From Adineta ricciae (taxonomy: Eukaryota > Rotifera > Eurotatoria > Adinetida > Adinetidae): a stretch of 64,000 nt of DNA. The stretch covers positions 35,972 to 99,971 of the forward strand of contig CAJNOJ010000285.1 of NCBI GenBank assembly GCA_905250025.1, in the 5' to 3' direction. The position numbers and the translations under genes are program-made. Position 1 is the first letter of the stretch, and each line of letters begins with the position of its first letter. Under the pieces are notes generated by a model. The model was not told where the DNA came from. It did not search any database and saw only the letters and a program-made list of their open reading frames with translations. Shown piece by piece: positions 12,422-24,144 of the stretch.

Positions 12422-14547
12422 AGGAATGATACACACCTGGAAACTTTCAATCTGTGAAATCATTGAGCTTATTCCCTGAAAGACTAGAACTTTACAAAGC
12501 TGACAGATACAAACACGATTGAAAATAATGGCAGTCGGATTTCTCTCTACACTTATAGCACTCTGGAAGCTCAGAAAAGAGGGGATTATAATCCAGCCCA
12601 CGCGAGAAGGTCTTGTCATTATTTCTGACAATGTAAGTCATACTGAAGTGTATTTTATACTAATCCTTATTTTATGAATATCAACATAATTGGTGTGCAG
12701 TGTTTGAATCGCCTCAAACTATCATTAATATAATATACCACAACTAATGACAAGATCACCTTTGATTATCGAAGCATATATACAATGTGGAGAAGTATAT
12801 TATAAGCTTGAGAATCTATCAGTTACTTAACAAAATTTACAGAATGCACATAGTGCCTTAGAGAAATAGCAAAATGTAATTTCCGATTGGTGATTGAGAT
12901 ATTGCGATGAATACTTACTATGGTGAAACTGTACGTTCGAACTGGATTAAATGTTTAGAGATTACAAATTACCAAGATCCGATGAGTAAAGATTTACTTT
13001 TATATTGTCGCTTCTTTCTCATCCTGTTTCAACAAAAAATTGGACATTATCATGAAAGAGATCTTTATATATCGAAGAACTAATAAGCCTAACCCACAGC
13101 GCTAAATCAAATTTTGATTTTATATTGAAAGAACTCTTATTTATGTTGTGTCACGAAAAATAAAGAACGATTTAGAAAAATGAACATAATACCATGATAG
13201 GTATCTAGTTCTACCAAATATAAGTGTAGCGGTGACGTAAATCGATCAATATCAACTATTGCAGAAGTACTAATTAAAGAAACCTAACAAAAGTAAATCT
13301 TAATTTAGTTGAGATAGAAATAACGTTTTCAGAAGAGAATAAAATTTCATGATGATTACTCGATTTTTGAACAAAGTTGTTTTTGCATATTCGCTATAGA
13401 ACATTGTTTCCGATACTAAACGTATCTGAAATAGCGTTACAACGGATACTTTCTGAATGGTACATTTCAAATCAATAGATTTCTTTGATTTGTGTCTCTG
13501 CTACGCTTTCCATATTTTCTCTTAAACGATTATCACACCAACTGGTTTGATGAGTAAAAAGTTCTGAGAAAAATCAAGGGGTTAATTCAAATGTAGAATG
13601 TATCGTTTTTATACTCGTCAACATAACTACGTGGAAAATATCCGCAATAACCTAAAAAGAAATCTTCAGAACGTGAAAGTTCAAGAATATCGCCAATGAT
13701 CTTTTTATTAGGTTAATGAATGAAGGGTAGTTTTTTTTTTCCTAAACAATTCTAATTCTAATTCTAATGAAAATAAAAGATATGGATTAAATTTGGGATA
13801 AACCGCCATCAACAAATAATTCAATTCCCGTTATATATGAACTATCATCGGAAGCAAGAAACACTACAGCTTTTGCAACTTCATCTGGTGTTCCAAGACG
13901 ATTCATCGGTGTTGCTTCTGTCCACATTTTAAGATTATTTTCGACTTCATCTTGCGTATTTCCCATCGATCTAAGAAGAGGTGTATCAATTGCTCCTGGA
14001 CTCAGTGTATTAACACGAATTTGCCGTTCTTTTAAATCGACTGTCATACAACGAGCAAATGAACGTAAAGCAGCTTTTGTTGCACAATAAACAGTTAAAT
14101 CTGGATCTCCTTTATTCGAAGAATTTGATCCATTAATAATAATTGAAGATCGATTAACTAGAATTGGCAATGCTTTTTGAATTGTAAAGAAAACACCTTT
14201 GACATTGACATTAAATGTTTCATCAAAATGCTTTTCAGTAATTGTACCAAATCGAGCAAATGAACAACTTGCTGCATTGGCAAATATAATATCTAATCGT
14301 CCTTTTGTCTCACGAATAATATCGATTAATCGATCGAGATGATTCAGATCTGATGCATCGCCTTGAACAGCCGTTATTCGATTGGATTGAATTTTCTTCA
14401 CAGCTTCATCGAGTTTTTCTTGTCTTCGTCCAGTTATGAAAACATGTTCAATACCTTCAAGAATAAAACGTTCAGCTGTTGCAAAGCCAATACCTTCTGA
14501 TCCTCCAGTAATCAAAGCGATTTTTCCATCTAGTTTTCCCATTCTTA
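12422..14547. repeat. Duplicated block B, copy 2
   Basis: The direct copy of 7815-10053, starting immediately after the n at 12421. It carries the second SDR gene and its spacer (12422-13786 holds no convincing gene). Relative to copy 1 it lacks short stretches, including 57 bp matching the area around 8713-8770. Confidence 0.85.
13787..14542 (-). CDS. Classical short-chain dehydrogenase/reductase, copy 2
   Basis: A 251-aa SDR almost identical to the copy at 9293-10048, with the same TGGSEGIG, NAAS, serine and YCATK motifs. Differences are few and conservative (for example a Leu/Phe change before TIQKALP). An in-frame ATG further upstream (14653) would add 37 residues, but that extension is not part of the SDR fold and cannot be compared with copy 1, which ends at the join. 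I therefore place the start at MGKLDGK. It is divergent from the MFS gene beginning at 14847. Confidence 0.87.
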   Translation of the reverse strand: MGKLDGKIALITGGSEGIGFATAERFILEGIEHVFITGRRQEKLDEAVKKIQSNRITAVQGDASDLNHLDRLIDIIRETKGRLDIIFANAASCSFARFGTITEKHFDETFNVNVKGVFFTIQKALPILVNRSSIIINGSNSSNKGDPDLTVYCATKAALRSFARCMTVDLKERQIRVNTLSPGAIDTPLLRSMGNTQDEVENNLKMWTEATPMNRLGTPDEVAKAVVFLASDDSSYITGIELFVDGGLSQI

Positions 14548-14846
14548 ACTGATCGTTTGTTTTTCTCTTCTTGTGAACTAGGTCACAAACAGAAAAAAGA
14601 ATGTCTCTTCGGCATTCTTTTGCGTTCCATTCATCTCTATTTTTATCGTCCAATCACAATTCGGCACAGAAGAAAAGATCCAAATGACAAAGGATCAGAT
14701 AATCAATTCTGTATCATAAATAGACATTTGTGTATGATGGAGAGAAAAATGTACTTTTTCATATTGATGATTCACATGTGTTTTGTACAGCAAAGAAAAA
14801 GAAACTCAACGATGATGAATGTACTTTTTCATTTCTTCGTTAAGTA

Positions 14847-16365
14847 ATGTTGTCAAGCGTGAATATTTATGCAATATCGAGTATAGTTTGTCTTGAAAGT
14901 TTATCAAATTGTGTTGTCTCATCACTTGGCCAATATATTTATTCATTTTATTTAAATAAAACACAAAATGAAAGTGTGAATGACGACAATCTTTGGGCAC
15001 AAGAACAATCAGCTGAATTGTTTTGGAAAAAAGATTTGTTTAGTTGTATTCCAACGATTATTATTACTTGTTTATTGGGTTTTCATATGAACAAAGTTGG
15101 ACGAAGATTTGTTTTGATTTTATTTTTAATTGGAAATTCAATTCAGTTTTTTCTTTGGTTATTTATCATTTCGTATCAATTAGAAGAATATTGGTGGTTC
15201 ATTTCGTCGTTTATTCTCGGTTTAACTGGTTCACAACCGATTTTTCGTAAGAGAATTTCGGTTTCATTGGATTTTAAAGATCAAATTTGACTTTGTTTCA
15301 GATTTAACATTGAATTTATTTGTGACAGATTTAACAAAAGAAACGGATCGTTCGATTTATTTTGTTTTTCTTGATGCATTGAAGACATTCGTCACATCTA
15401 TTGGAGATTTTCTTATTGGTTATTATTTATCTTCATATTCTTTCATTAATTTAGTTTATCTTTCATTAATCTCACAAATAATCTCGATTATCATCATTAT
15501 TTTATGTTTTAAATCATCTCCTCGTTCACAAACTCTCTTACCAGTTGAATTTTATAATGATATTCGAATCAAAGAATCCTTTTGGTCGAAATTGAACTTA
15601 TGTTACTCGAAATCGAGCTGTTGGAATGTTTTCTTGATATTTTTTGCGTATATTTTCTATTCGTTTGCGAATTCTGCACTTTGGTCAAATTTTCTTTGGT
15701 ATTTACTTGATTTTCCGTTTAATTGGTCATCGATACAAATTGGAAATTTCAATGCTTTATCAGCAATTGTAACTGCAGTGTTCAGTGTTATTGGAATGAA
15801 AATCTTAACACGATTTTCTCTTTGTGATTCACTTATTTGTTGTTTAAGTCAGATTTGTTTGATTTGTTTGGCGCTTAACTTTGTTTTTGCTCGAGAAAAT
15901 TGGCATTTATATTTGAGTTTATTAATTTTTCCATTTGTTGAGTATCAAAGTTCGTTAACGTGGTCACTCATATCAAAATCATTTCAACCAAATCAATTTC
16001 ATTGTTTGTTTACATTTCTTGCAATTATCGATACAATTTGTTCGTTATTTGGAAATTCGTTATTCAATTGGATTTATCAATTGACTGTTGACAATTTACC
16101 TTATTTAACTTTTCTCATTGCTGTCGGACTTTCAATGATTTCTCTAATATTTAATCTGTAAGTCGAATTTATTGAAAGATTTACAGAACTTTTGCTTTCT
16201 TTTAGATCTTTTTTTCTTTTCAGTCGACGATTCTCCAAATTAAACGAGAATTCATCGGTGGAATCCAAAGATATTGATTTGATTTGGTTGGATATTCCAA
16301 TTGATACAATCGAATCTGAAAAGAATTCATTAAGTACACTTACACATGATTTAATCATTTTGTAG
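14847..16365 (+). CDS. MFS transporter, SLC46-like
   Basis: Three exons, 14847-15246, 15302-16157 and 16206-16365, joined by GT..AG introns of 55 and 48 bp, give 471 aa with about 12 hydrophobic segments. The loop HMNKVGRRFVL between TM2 and TM3 resembles the MFS signature D-x-x-GRR/K, and the N-terminal half (Asn-rich first loop, then W-K-K-D-L-F) resembles the SLC46/folate-transporter branch. The substrate is unknown. The second copy at 33299-34523 has the same exon lengths; there a base change removes the alternative acceptor near 16224, supporting the acceptor at 16205. A hydrophilic C-terminal tail of about 50 residues follows the last TM. Confidence 0.78.
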
Positions 16366-16496
16366 ATTTTATTAAAAAGTTTTTCCTTTTACATTTTATA
16401 TCTTCAAGTTATAACAAACAGTTGAATGTTCGTTTGTATTTGAATTTAAATCAGATTGTTCTGACAAATGAGATAAGAAGAAGAAGAAGAATGAAA

Positions 16497-17381
16497 TCAA
16501 GGAGAATTTGTTAAACTGATCTTTTTCTTCGATTTCTTTCGATGAAATGCCTTCGAAATATCAGCTATTTGAAAGAGGATTGAGACGAGATTTTTGAAAA
16601 CAAGAAAATAACTTGTATAATCATGATTTCGAATACCAAATATTGCATAAAGACGTACAATTAAATAAGGAATATCGGTGGTCAGAATCACTAAAAACGA
16701 ATCCGTCATTATTAATCCTAAACGAGGAAAATCTTTTTGAAATAAAATTTTTTGTAAAGAAGACATTTGAATGAGAAATTGCAAACAACTAATTGACCAA
16801 ATGGAAAGAATTGTATAAACAAAACGAAGATCAGAATAAAATTTCCAATGATTAAGTAAATCTAAAAAATCTAATAAATCCAGTGCTGTTGTCCATGTTT
16901 TCATTAAAATGATCAATCGAGGATTCTTTCTTTCACATAAACCTTTTAATATTGTCATGAGAAAAAGATAAAGTTGAATTTGAATTTGTGACCATAAAAA
17001 TTTGTTTTGAAAATAAAAATTATCAAGTGATTTTAATGGTGCATAATAGATAATTGAAAAGACTTCAACACTTGATTGAGTTTCATGGCGATTTATTAAA
17101 GTTTTAATTCGATATAGTTCAAAGAACCAAATTGATGAAATGATAAATATTGAATAGATTAATAAAAATATAAACGAATTTTTGTAACGAAATTTTAAAA
17201 AAATAAAGAATATTTTTTCGAAAATAAGACAAACTAAACCAATTATTGGAATAAAATACAATTTTCGAGTTGGTTTTGTTAAATAAATCATATATATCGA
17301 TATAGCCAAATGTATTATACAGAAAAAACGAGCGATAAACAAAAGAGCCAACGGAAATTTACCCGTCTGATGTTTATTCAT
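16497..17381 (-). CDS. TMEM26-like multipass membrane protein, copy 1
   Basis: 294 aa with about eight hydrophobic segments, no signal peptide and a basic C-terminal tail (FHRKKSKKK). The order of conserved pieces resembles TMEM26: an LDLLDFLDLL stretch mid-protein, an IWS...LQF segment, and DIPYLIVRLYAIFG late in the chain. The molecular function of TMEM26 is not established. The start MNKHQ is chosen because the frame upstream has no ATG and, in the second copy (34649-35533), an extra T in a T-run breaks that upstream extension while the protein from MNKHQ stays intact. It is convergent with the MFS gene ending at 16365. Confidence 0.7.
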   Translation of the reverse strand: MNKHQTGKFPLALLFIARFFCIIHLAISIYMIYLTKPTRKLYFIPIIGLVCLIFEKIFFIFLKFRYKNSFIFLLIYSIFIISSIWFFELYRIKTLINRHETQSSVEVFSIIYYAPLKSLDNFYFQNKFLWSQIQIQLYLFLMTILKGLCERKNPRLIILMKTWTTALDLLDFLDLLNHWKFYSDLRFVYTILSIWSISCLQFLIQMSSLQKILFQKDFPRLGLIMTDSFLVILTTDIPYLIVRLYAIFGIRNHDYTSYFLVFKNLVSILFQIADISKAFHRKKSKKKISLTNSP

Positions 17382-18592
17382 CTTTCGAGTAATGACATTG
17401 ACTTCAGTTGTACAAGGAGAAAGACTTTTTTTGTCGTCGATAGAACGAAGTGTCAAAACCGAAGGTTAAAGAAAGAAAGAAAAAAAAGGTAATTACTTGT
17501 GTAAAGCAGAACTTACGATGAATGGTTTGAAATTAGTCTGATGAGACATTCAAGGTGAGACTGAGAGAACAGGAGAAAATATATTACATATTTATGCTTT
17601 GTTTGAAATTTTCATCTGTTTCACTTCTTATTATTCTTCGAATCAACTTACATCTGGTTCAAACTAAAAGCATAAATATTCATTTGATTGAGAATACAAC
17701 AAATTTTCATCTATGATATGAACTGAAAAGATTTCTTTGTATTTCGCAAAGAATCAGTTTATCAATTTCATATGTAAAAGAAGGATGATCACGCCCATGA
17801 TTTGTTTAACTTTCGGTGCGAGTTATCGTGGTATTAAGCGTATTAATTTCAAAGTAAATCATATCTCATGGATTCGCTCAAATGCGTAATGCTAGAAATG
17901 AGTAATTCAGTAATCTACAATGAAAGTTCCCAAAGAAGAAAATGATAATTTGCAGCACGTGATCTGTTGTTTTTTTACAGTGAAGAATTAAATTCGACTT
18001 CTTGTATTTGTAATATTATACTTCAGATTACATTAATCATAGATTTGGCTCTTCGGTTCCTTGAATTTCAAATAGGAATTTATAAAGAAAAGTAATGTAT
18101 TTGGTTAGTTTTCTGACATTGTTCAATGCATCTATAAATACAGTCTTTCAATAATTATGTGGTAAAATAGGGAAGGAAATAGGTTCTTCTTTCTCCCAAG
18201 TGACATGAACTCATGTTTGTCTTTGGTTTTGGTACAATTAAGAATATTCATCAAAGGTAAAGAATAGTTCGAATAGCGGTCTTTATTTATCTCGGACATC
18301 ATCTTAAGGAAAATATTTTCTTCAACAAGCATTCATAAAGTTGGGAAGGAAAATGCTGCGACCTTTAATATACTAGCATTGATGGCAATGTATGAATGTC
18401 TTCTATTTCATTGGAAAGTGATGTTCTAGAAATGAGAGAAGCTGGAGTATAGAAAAACAAGATAATGGATAATAACATAATCTGTTTCTTTTTTACACAC
18501 TCAGCTCTATTATGATCAAAAAAGCTAAGGAAACTAAATACACTACGATTAAATTTTCATATTCTTTTAAGTATTTGTGAGTAGAATTGTAG
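17382..18592. other. Spacer with a deleted GPCR relic
   Basis: Non-coding AT-rich sequence colinear with 35534-37264. Around 18210-18330 it keeps only short pieces of the GPCR-like sequence that is longer in the second copy (36480-37066), so most of that relic has been deleted here. Confidence 0.5.
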
Positions 18593-21206
18593 TCAGAGAA
18601 GAATACACGCAGTTGATTTCAATGTTGTTGAAGAAGACATTGGTAAACTTAACGTTTCACGTCTATTGACAGGAAGTTTGAGAAGAGAATTTTTAAATCG
18701 ATCAAAAATATATTCTTCGAGTTCATCACCTCCATAAGCATTGGCATAACGACGAGCATATTTTAAAAATTCATTCTTCGGATCTGCTTGTAGTTTCAAA
18801 GCATACTGATTGATTTCAGCCATGGACTGGAAATCATATAATTTCACCAACGTATCAGGTACATTGTGAGTATGAAACCATTTCTGAATATCTTCCCGAT
18901 TCCATTCTTCCGGCGATTTCTCTTTATCAAAATCGGTTGACTGGATTTTATCGTTTTCCTTTTGAGATTGTGCGGCTGTATTATGCTGTTTTATTCGTTG
19001 TTGTTTTAATAATCCTCCTTTCGTTTCGCTGATGGTAGATTCGATCGTCTTCAACATTTCTCGAGTTTTAGTAGCATCCAGTTCATTTGTGTTGCTTTTG
19101 AAACGAACATATTTACGATCAGCAATATGGATATCTAGAATAGTGTAGAAATCGTTAACTCGATTCGAGTATTAAAACTTTCGTTTGAACTCTAAATACT
19201 TCAGTTTAGAATTAGAGTTTTAAACTATTTAACTTCCACCATCACCCACATCCTCTTAGATAAAAAGTATTAAGCCTGTAAAACAACATACCAAGCCAGT
19301 CACAATCACCAGGTTCACCAAAATAGATAGGAACAATGGGTTTATTGCGTTTGATAGCAAAAGTAATTTCTTTTCGACACGACTTGCTGTTGTAATAATC
19401 TTGCGAAAGAAGACATACGACGAGATTAGCTTCTCCGATACCGCGAGCAATCTTTTCCCATAAATCTTCACTCGATGAACAATGATCACGATCAATCCAA
19501 ATTCGAAAAAGATGTTCATCTTTTTCTAATGCTTTAAGAATTTCATCGCAAAATCGATCGTTATCATGAGCATAACTAATCATAATCATTGCTTTACTAT
19601 TGCCCGCATTTGAAGCAATCGGCAGACTCGCGATAACATTTTCCTCCTTATGCGATGTCACGTTGAGATTGTGAAGAATACCATTAGAAGCATTTTTCGG
19701 ACTTTCCATAGATCGTGAAACGTATTGATCGGCCATTTTCTCATCGTTCTCCAGAGATATAGTTTTGATGATCTCTATTAACTTATCATTTTGCTTCAGT
19801 TTTGTTTTATACCGATCTTGAAAGGAAATACTCCAGAGAATATTTAATAGAGCTGTGATTACAAGTTGTCTACGATAATCGTTGAGAGAAGATGAATCTT
19901 GAAACTTGATGAGTAAATCGACAAATAAAGCAATTGTTGCTGATAATGTTAGCTGTGGATCAGTTTCTGCGTGATTCAAGACATATTCAAGTGAACGATC
20001 ATCCACAAATAATTTGACGAACACGATCAAAGGCTCAGATACATGAAAACCATCGCCGTCACGATAATCGTCCTCCTAAACAATAAGAGCTTATAACACC
20101 GCTATTTTTTACCGCTGAACGGCAAGGGTAAGAGTAGTGATGGGTAAAAAGAAGATACATCCTTACTCTAATTCTCTGACTTTATTTTAGTATTTCAAAC
20201 TTACTTGGGCGGCATCAATAGTCATTTGTAATAGCTGGTTAAGAATTGTGTTCTTGCGTTTATTATCTAAACGAATTTGTTCGACTGTAGACAGATGGGC
20301 TATGGCCATGGAAATGAGAAGATTGTTTTTATCAGGCAACTCTTCTTTGTTATCATTTTGAATATTTTGAAGAATACACAGTCCGTCAAATTTCTTAAGT
20401 TCATCGGCGCCGTCATTGTGTCTCGAGATATTATGAATGATACTGACGAATTGTTCAGCTGCTGCAGATGATAAGGTCACTGCTTTCAACCATTTTAAGA
20501 CCATTTTCGGCAACTCAGTATCGAGTAACCATGGTACAACAATTGTAGAATCTGATAGATTCCAGATAAACGACAGAATACAACTTGTCAAACTGTCGAG
20601 ATCATCATCTTCTTCAGTGCAGTTCGCAGTCGCGTCAGATACACTGCGTTCCACCGATTTACACATCGCGCAGAATAATTTAGTGTATTTGCGACTAGCA
20701 GTATCTTCCTTAACAAAATGCATATTTCCAACAATTATATAAGCTATGCGTAGAAGTGCACGGACCACCGGTTTATAAAATTCTGTTTGCGCTGTTGTCG
20801 TTTGTTGATAATCATGGAAATACATGTATCTTTCTTGTTTAGAGAGAAGATTGAGAGATTTAAAGAAAACCTTACGTGTGAACAATATTCTTTCTTGCGA
20901 AAAAGCCTTAGATGGAACCTGTAGCATTACTTTTTCAAAAAGATTCGCACAAATTTGAATATCATTCGCATCAGCATCTGTAGCTCTCGCAATATAATCG
21001 ATCAGTTCAGAATATAATTCGTTTGATTCTTGATAACGGTCTTGTGCACTCGCATCACTGTCATGTAATTTTTGAAGTTGATCGCGTATACTTTGAAGAC
21101 TTTTCTTCGATGTATCCGTTGATTCTTTCCCATCCGGCGATGATTTATTCACAGATTCTTTTTCTGCTTTAAAAACATCGCATTTAGTTTCTTCAGTTTC
21201 ATCCAT
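18593..21206 (-). CDS. ARM-like/TIR/SAM protein with C-terminal CaaX box, copy 1
   Basis: Exons 21206-20205 (phase 0), 20075-19292 (phase 1) and 19134-18593 give 775 aa. Residues 1-490 are alpha-helical, armadillo-like. A TIR domain follows at about 495-595 (MIMISYAHD, WIDRDHCSSSEDLWEKIA, CLLSQDYYNS, IVPIYFG); the Glu in DLWEKIA is the likely NADase glutamate by comparison with SARM1-type TIRs. Residues 640-720 look like a SAM domain (EEWNREDIQKWF...). The chain ends CILL, a CaaX box expected to be geranylgeranylated, so the protein is probably membrane-bound. SARM1 is ARM-SAM-SAM-TIR; here TIR precedes SAM, so this is a rearranged relative. It likely senses stress or infection and acts on NAD+ or by TIR assembly (inference). 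A second intact copy is at 37265-40070. Confidence 0.82.
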
Positions 21207-24144
21207 CTTGCAGAAATTTGTATGCTGACGACGTATGTTTGTTTGAAGTCTTTTTATAGTAAGAATAAGAATGATTTCTCCCGCACTGAGCGGAAACGTA
21301 AATGGAAAGACATGGACTTCTTGTCATTAATAATCAGCAGGCCAAATATTTTGTTTCAGTGTGGGAAAAAGAAACTAAAAAACAATTTTAAAACAACACT
21401 CGCAGAACGACTAAAAGAAATGTGAACATAAACAAGACGGTGAATTCTCTTTTATCTCCAGTACAATTTTGTGATGTTTTGTTTGAAGTGAGAATACAAA
21501 AATGGTTTAATGGAAAAAAAAACATCGTCACTCCTCATCCATTTGATACAGAACTGTGATGGAAATGGGTGAACATTGAGGATCAACACATTGATATCGA
21601 GTATTGTAAATGATTGATAATCTTATTGTTTGGATGTTTTGTGAGATTGATTTTACTATAATGAAAATGAAAACAAATAAGAAAATCACACGTTTGATCT
21701 TCACTAAAAGTATTTTCATTTAAAATACTAATATCATTTTCTTTTAAAATAAGTTATGTGTACTGCAAAAGTGTACCAGAGAGATGAGTCATTCAGGCGT
21801 GTCGTCACATCCAAATTACCATGAGGAACCTTTTCAATGAGTATAATCCTTTGTATTCTATCTATCACCATTACGGTCATACGTAACTTCATGAGTCTAC
21901 AAAGAGACATATTACAGATCGTCATATAATATCTCCAGCAAGAAAGTTTACGATATGAACATTTAGAGCGCCTTTTTATTAAATTAAAAATCATGATCCA
22001 TGGATCCGAGAAACCTCAAAAGCTGCAAGAAACGTTTGTTGTTTCGACTCGCTTTATCCTCGACTTTGGAAGAAACTAGTTTCTTTTGTCTATACTATTA
22101 CCATCCTATGTTAAACAGCAATACGCAGGTGTCGATATGGATTAGATATACATCTCATAACATCACTATTACCTACATTATCATGATGCTTACTACTTCC
22201 AATCTATAGTTGAGCACTATTCCATGATTTCGAAAATATTCCATTTATCCAGACACAAGAGGAACAAAGGACATCCCTCTCCTATATGACAATTCAAGAT
22301 CCGAGGGTCTTATATGCTAAACGACACAAGTGGTCAAAAGTACTTACACAATACAGTATACGGGGATCTGAGAGTACCCGTATAGTACCGGACTTGACGA
22401 CCTAAGAGTGCCTTCACAGTACGGGGTATAAGGACTCAAGGGTATCGCGCTACGCTGTTGTATATCAGTAATTAGTATTCATAAAACTGATTATAGCGAT
22501 GCTTGTAGCAAATGCAAACGTTTTTTATGAAAACTCTATACTACCCCTCAGGGATGATCCAATGAATTTCCAGAATTTTAACGATATCTCAACCATTTTT
22601 TCTGCTGAGATGTTGATGAGAGAATTCTGTGGAAAAAATCCAACCAATCGCTCATATTTTCGAACAGTTAAAACGATATAGTACATTGATTTCCTTCCAA
22701 AAATATATTCATGAAATAGATGATATAGAAATATAATTGAAACTCAGATACAAGTAAAATAGTATCCGGAAGAATTTTGAGTGAAACTTTGCAATCGTAG
22801 TTATTTTCATATAATTTCCATTATGTTGAGTGTTTTTCGTGGATCCTCAAATTACAAACAGACATTTCAAATCCATAAAGTAAATTTAGGAAATCATTTC
22901 CATCTTTTTAAAAAGTTGATCATACATAATTCGATATAAAGGAGAAAATAAATGATATTTTTTCAGAGTATGTTTCACAGATAAAAGAAATAAAGAACTT
23001 TTTGTAAATTCAGATAAACAATGAAAAACGAAGTTTATTTTAAAAAAATATAATCTTAACGAAATATCTGAGGTCGAACAACGTGAGACAGTTGATCTTA
23101 TAGCAATTGTTGATGTGTTTGTCAAATCCAGAACACTTTTTGTTGCTTCTCAGAGCTAACTTTCGAATCACAATTCTGAATAAGAAGTGATTAACGACAT
23201 GAAATGTTACAAAATATTCTGAATTACAACAATGAAAAGCAGAGATTGAATAAAATCCTGTATTAGTTTTAGAACATTAATCAGTAAAATGATAGTTGAC
23301 GTGGATAAGTCATTTGTTTTGCGTGACATCTCTTTTATAATCTTTTATTTACCAACAGTTCATGACGTTTTAATCATCTTGACTCTCTCCGATACAAAAA
23401 GAATAATTTTTGTTTTCTCTAGTTTCAAAACTAAATATTAATTAGAAATATTCATATGATTACAAATATCAGATCTTGCAACAATTTCTAACAAATCTTC
23501 AATGATTTTAAGTCGGAAAATGTCGCTAGAACGCATTTAGTCATGTTCTCTTGCAAGTTTTTCCGCAGGCTCAGTGTAATTAATTTTCTCGTTTTTACCA
23601 ATTTTCATTTCAATATCAGATGAGTGTTCAGGGTAAATGTGTGCGTGATGTCTCATTTATTGTCTCGTCTTATTATTTTGTAATTAGATAAAAACAAATT
23701 TTCATTAAGCCAAATTGAAAATATTCTTTCTGTCAAATCAATGTTTTAATCAAAAACAGAAAGAGAAACATTTGTGAAATTCAGTTATTCTATACTATGA
23801 AGGATTCGAAATGAAAGGGATGCCTACATGCTGTTTAGTTGAGTCTTTTTTAGGTCTTTTTGAAGATGTCCGTAGCGGGGATGAAAAAAGAAAATGTAAT
23901 TTACTATATTTAGAAGATCGGTTAATTGAATAATGACTGGAGAATTTAAGTAAAATAGTGTTTCCGTTCTTCCCTGTTAGTGTCTATCTTCTATGTTGAA
24001 GCTAAATCCTCTGTTGAAAAGAGAGAAACGATAGACAATAATTATTCTCACACGTCAAAGTATTTGTCTGTCTCAGTTAGTTTTCTTCAAATAACTTGAC
24101 ATCCATCGGTGTTTTTCTTTGATCTTTTCTCGAAAGGCGTAGAA
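21207..24144. other. Gene-free AT-rich spacer
   Basis: About 2.9 kb with only short unsupported frames. Positions 21207-21304 match 40071-40168 of the second copy; the rest (21305-24584) is replaced there by 16 Ns. It contains the GC-richer block at 22250-22460 described separately. Confidence 0.5.
22250..22460. repeat. GC-richer degenerate repeat block
   Basis: A roughly 200-bp island of higher GC than its surroundings. Related phrases recur: acagtatacggggatctgag, gtatagtaccggacttgacg and acagtacggggtataaggac, spaced about 35-50 bp. I cannot assign it to a known element. Confidence 0.25.

Noticed and set aside
18132-18332. 66-aa minus-strand frame
   Set aside because: Antisense to the remains of the GPCR relic and not conserved with the second copy.
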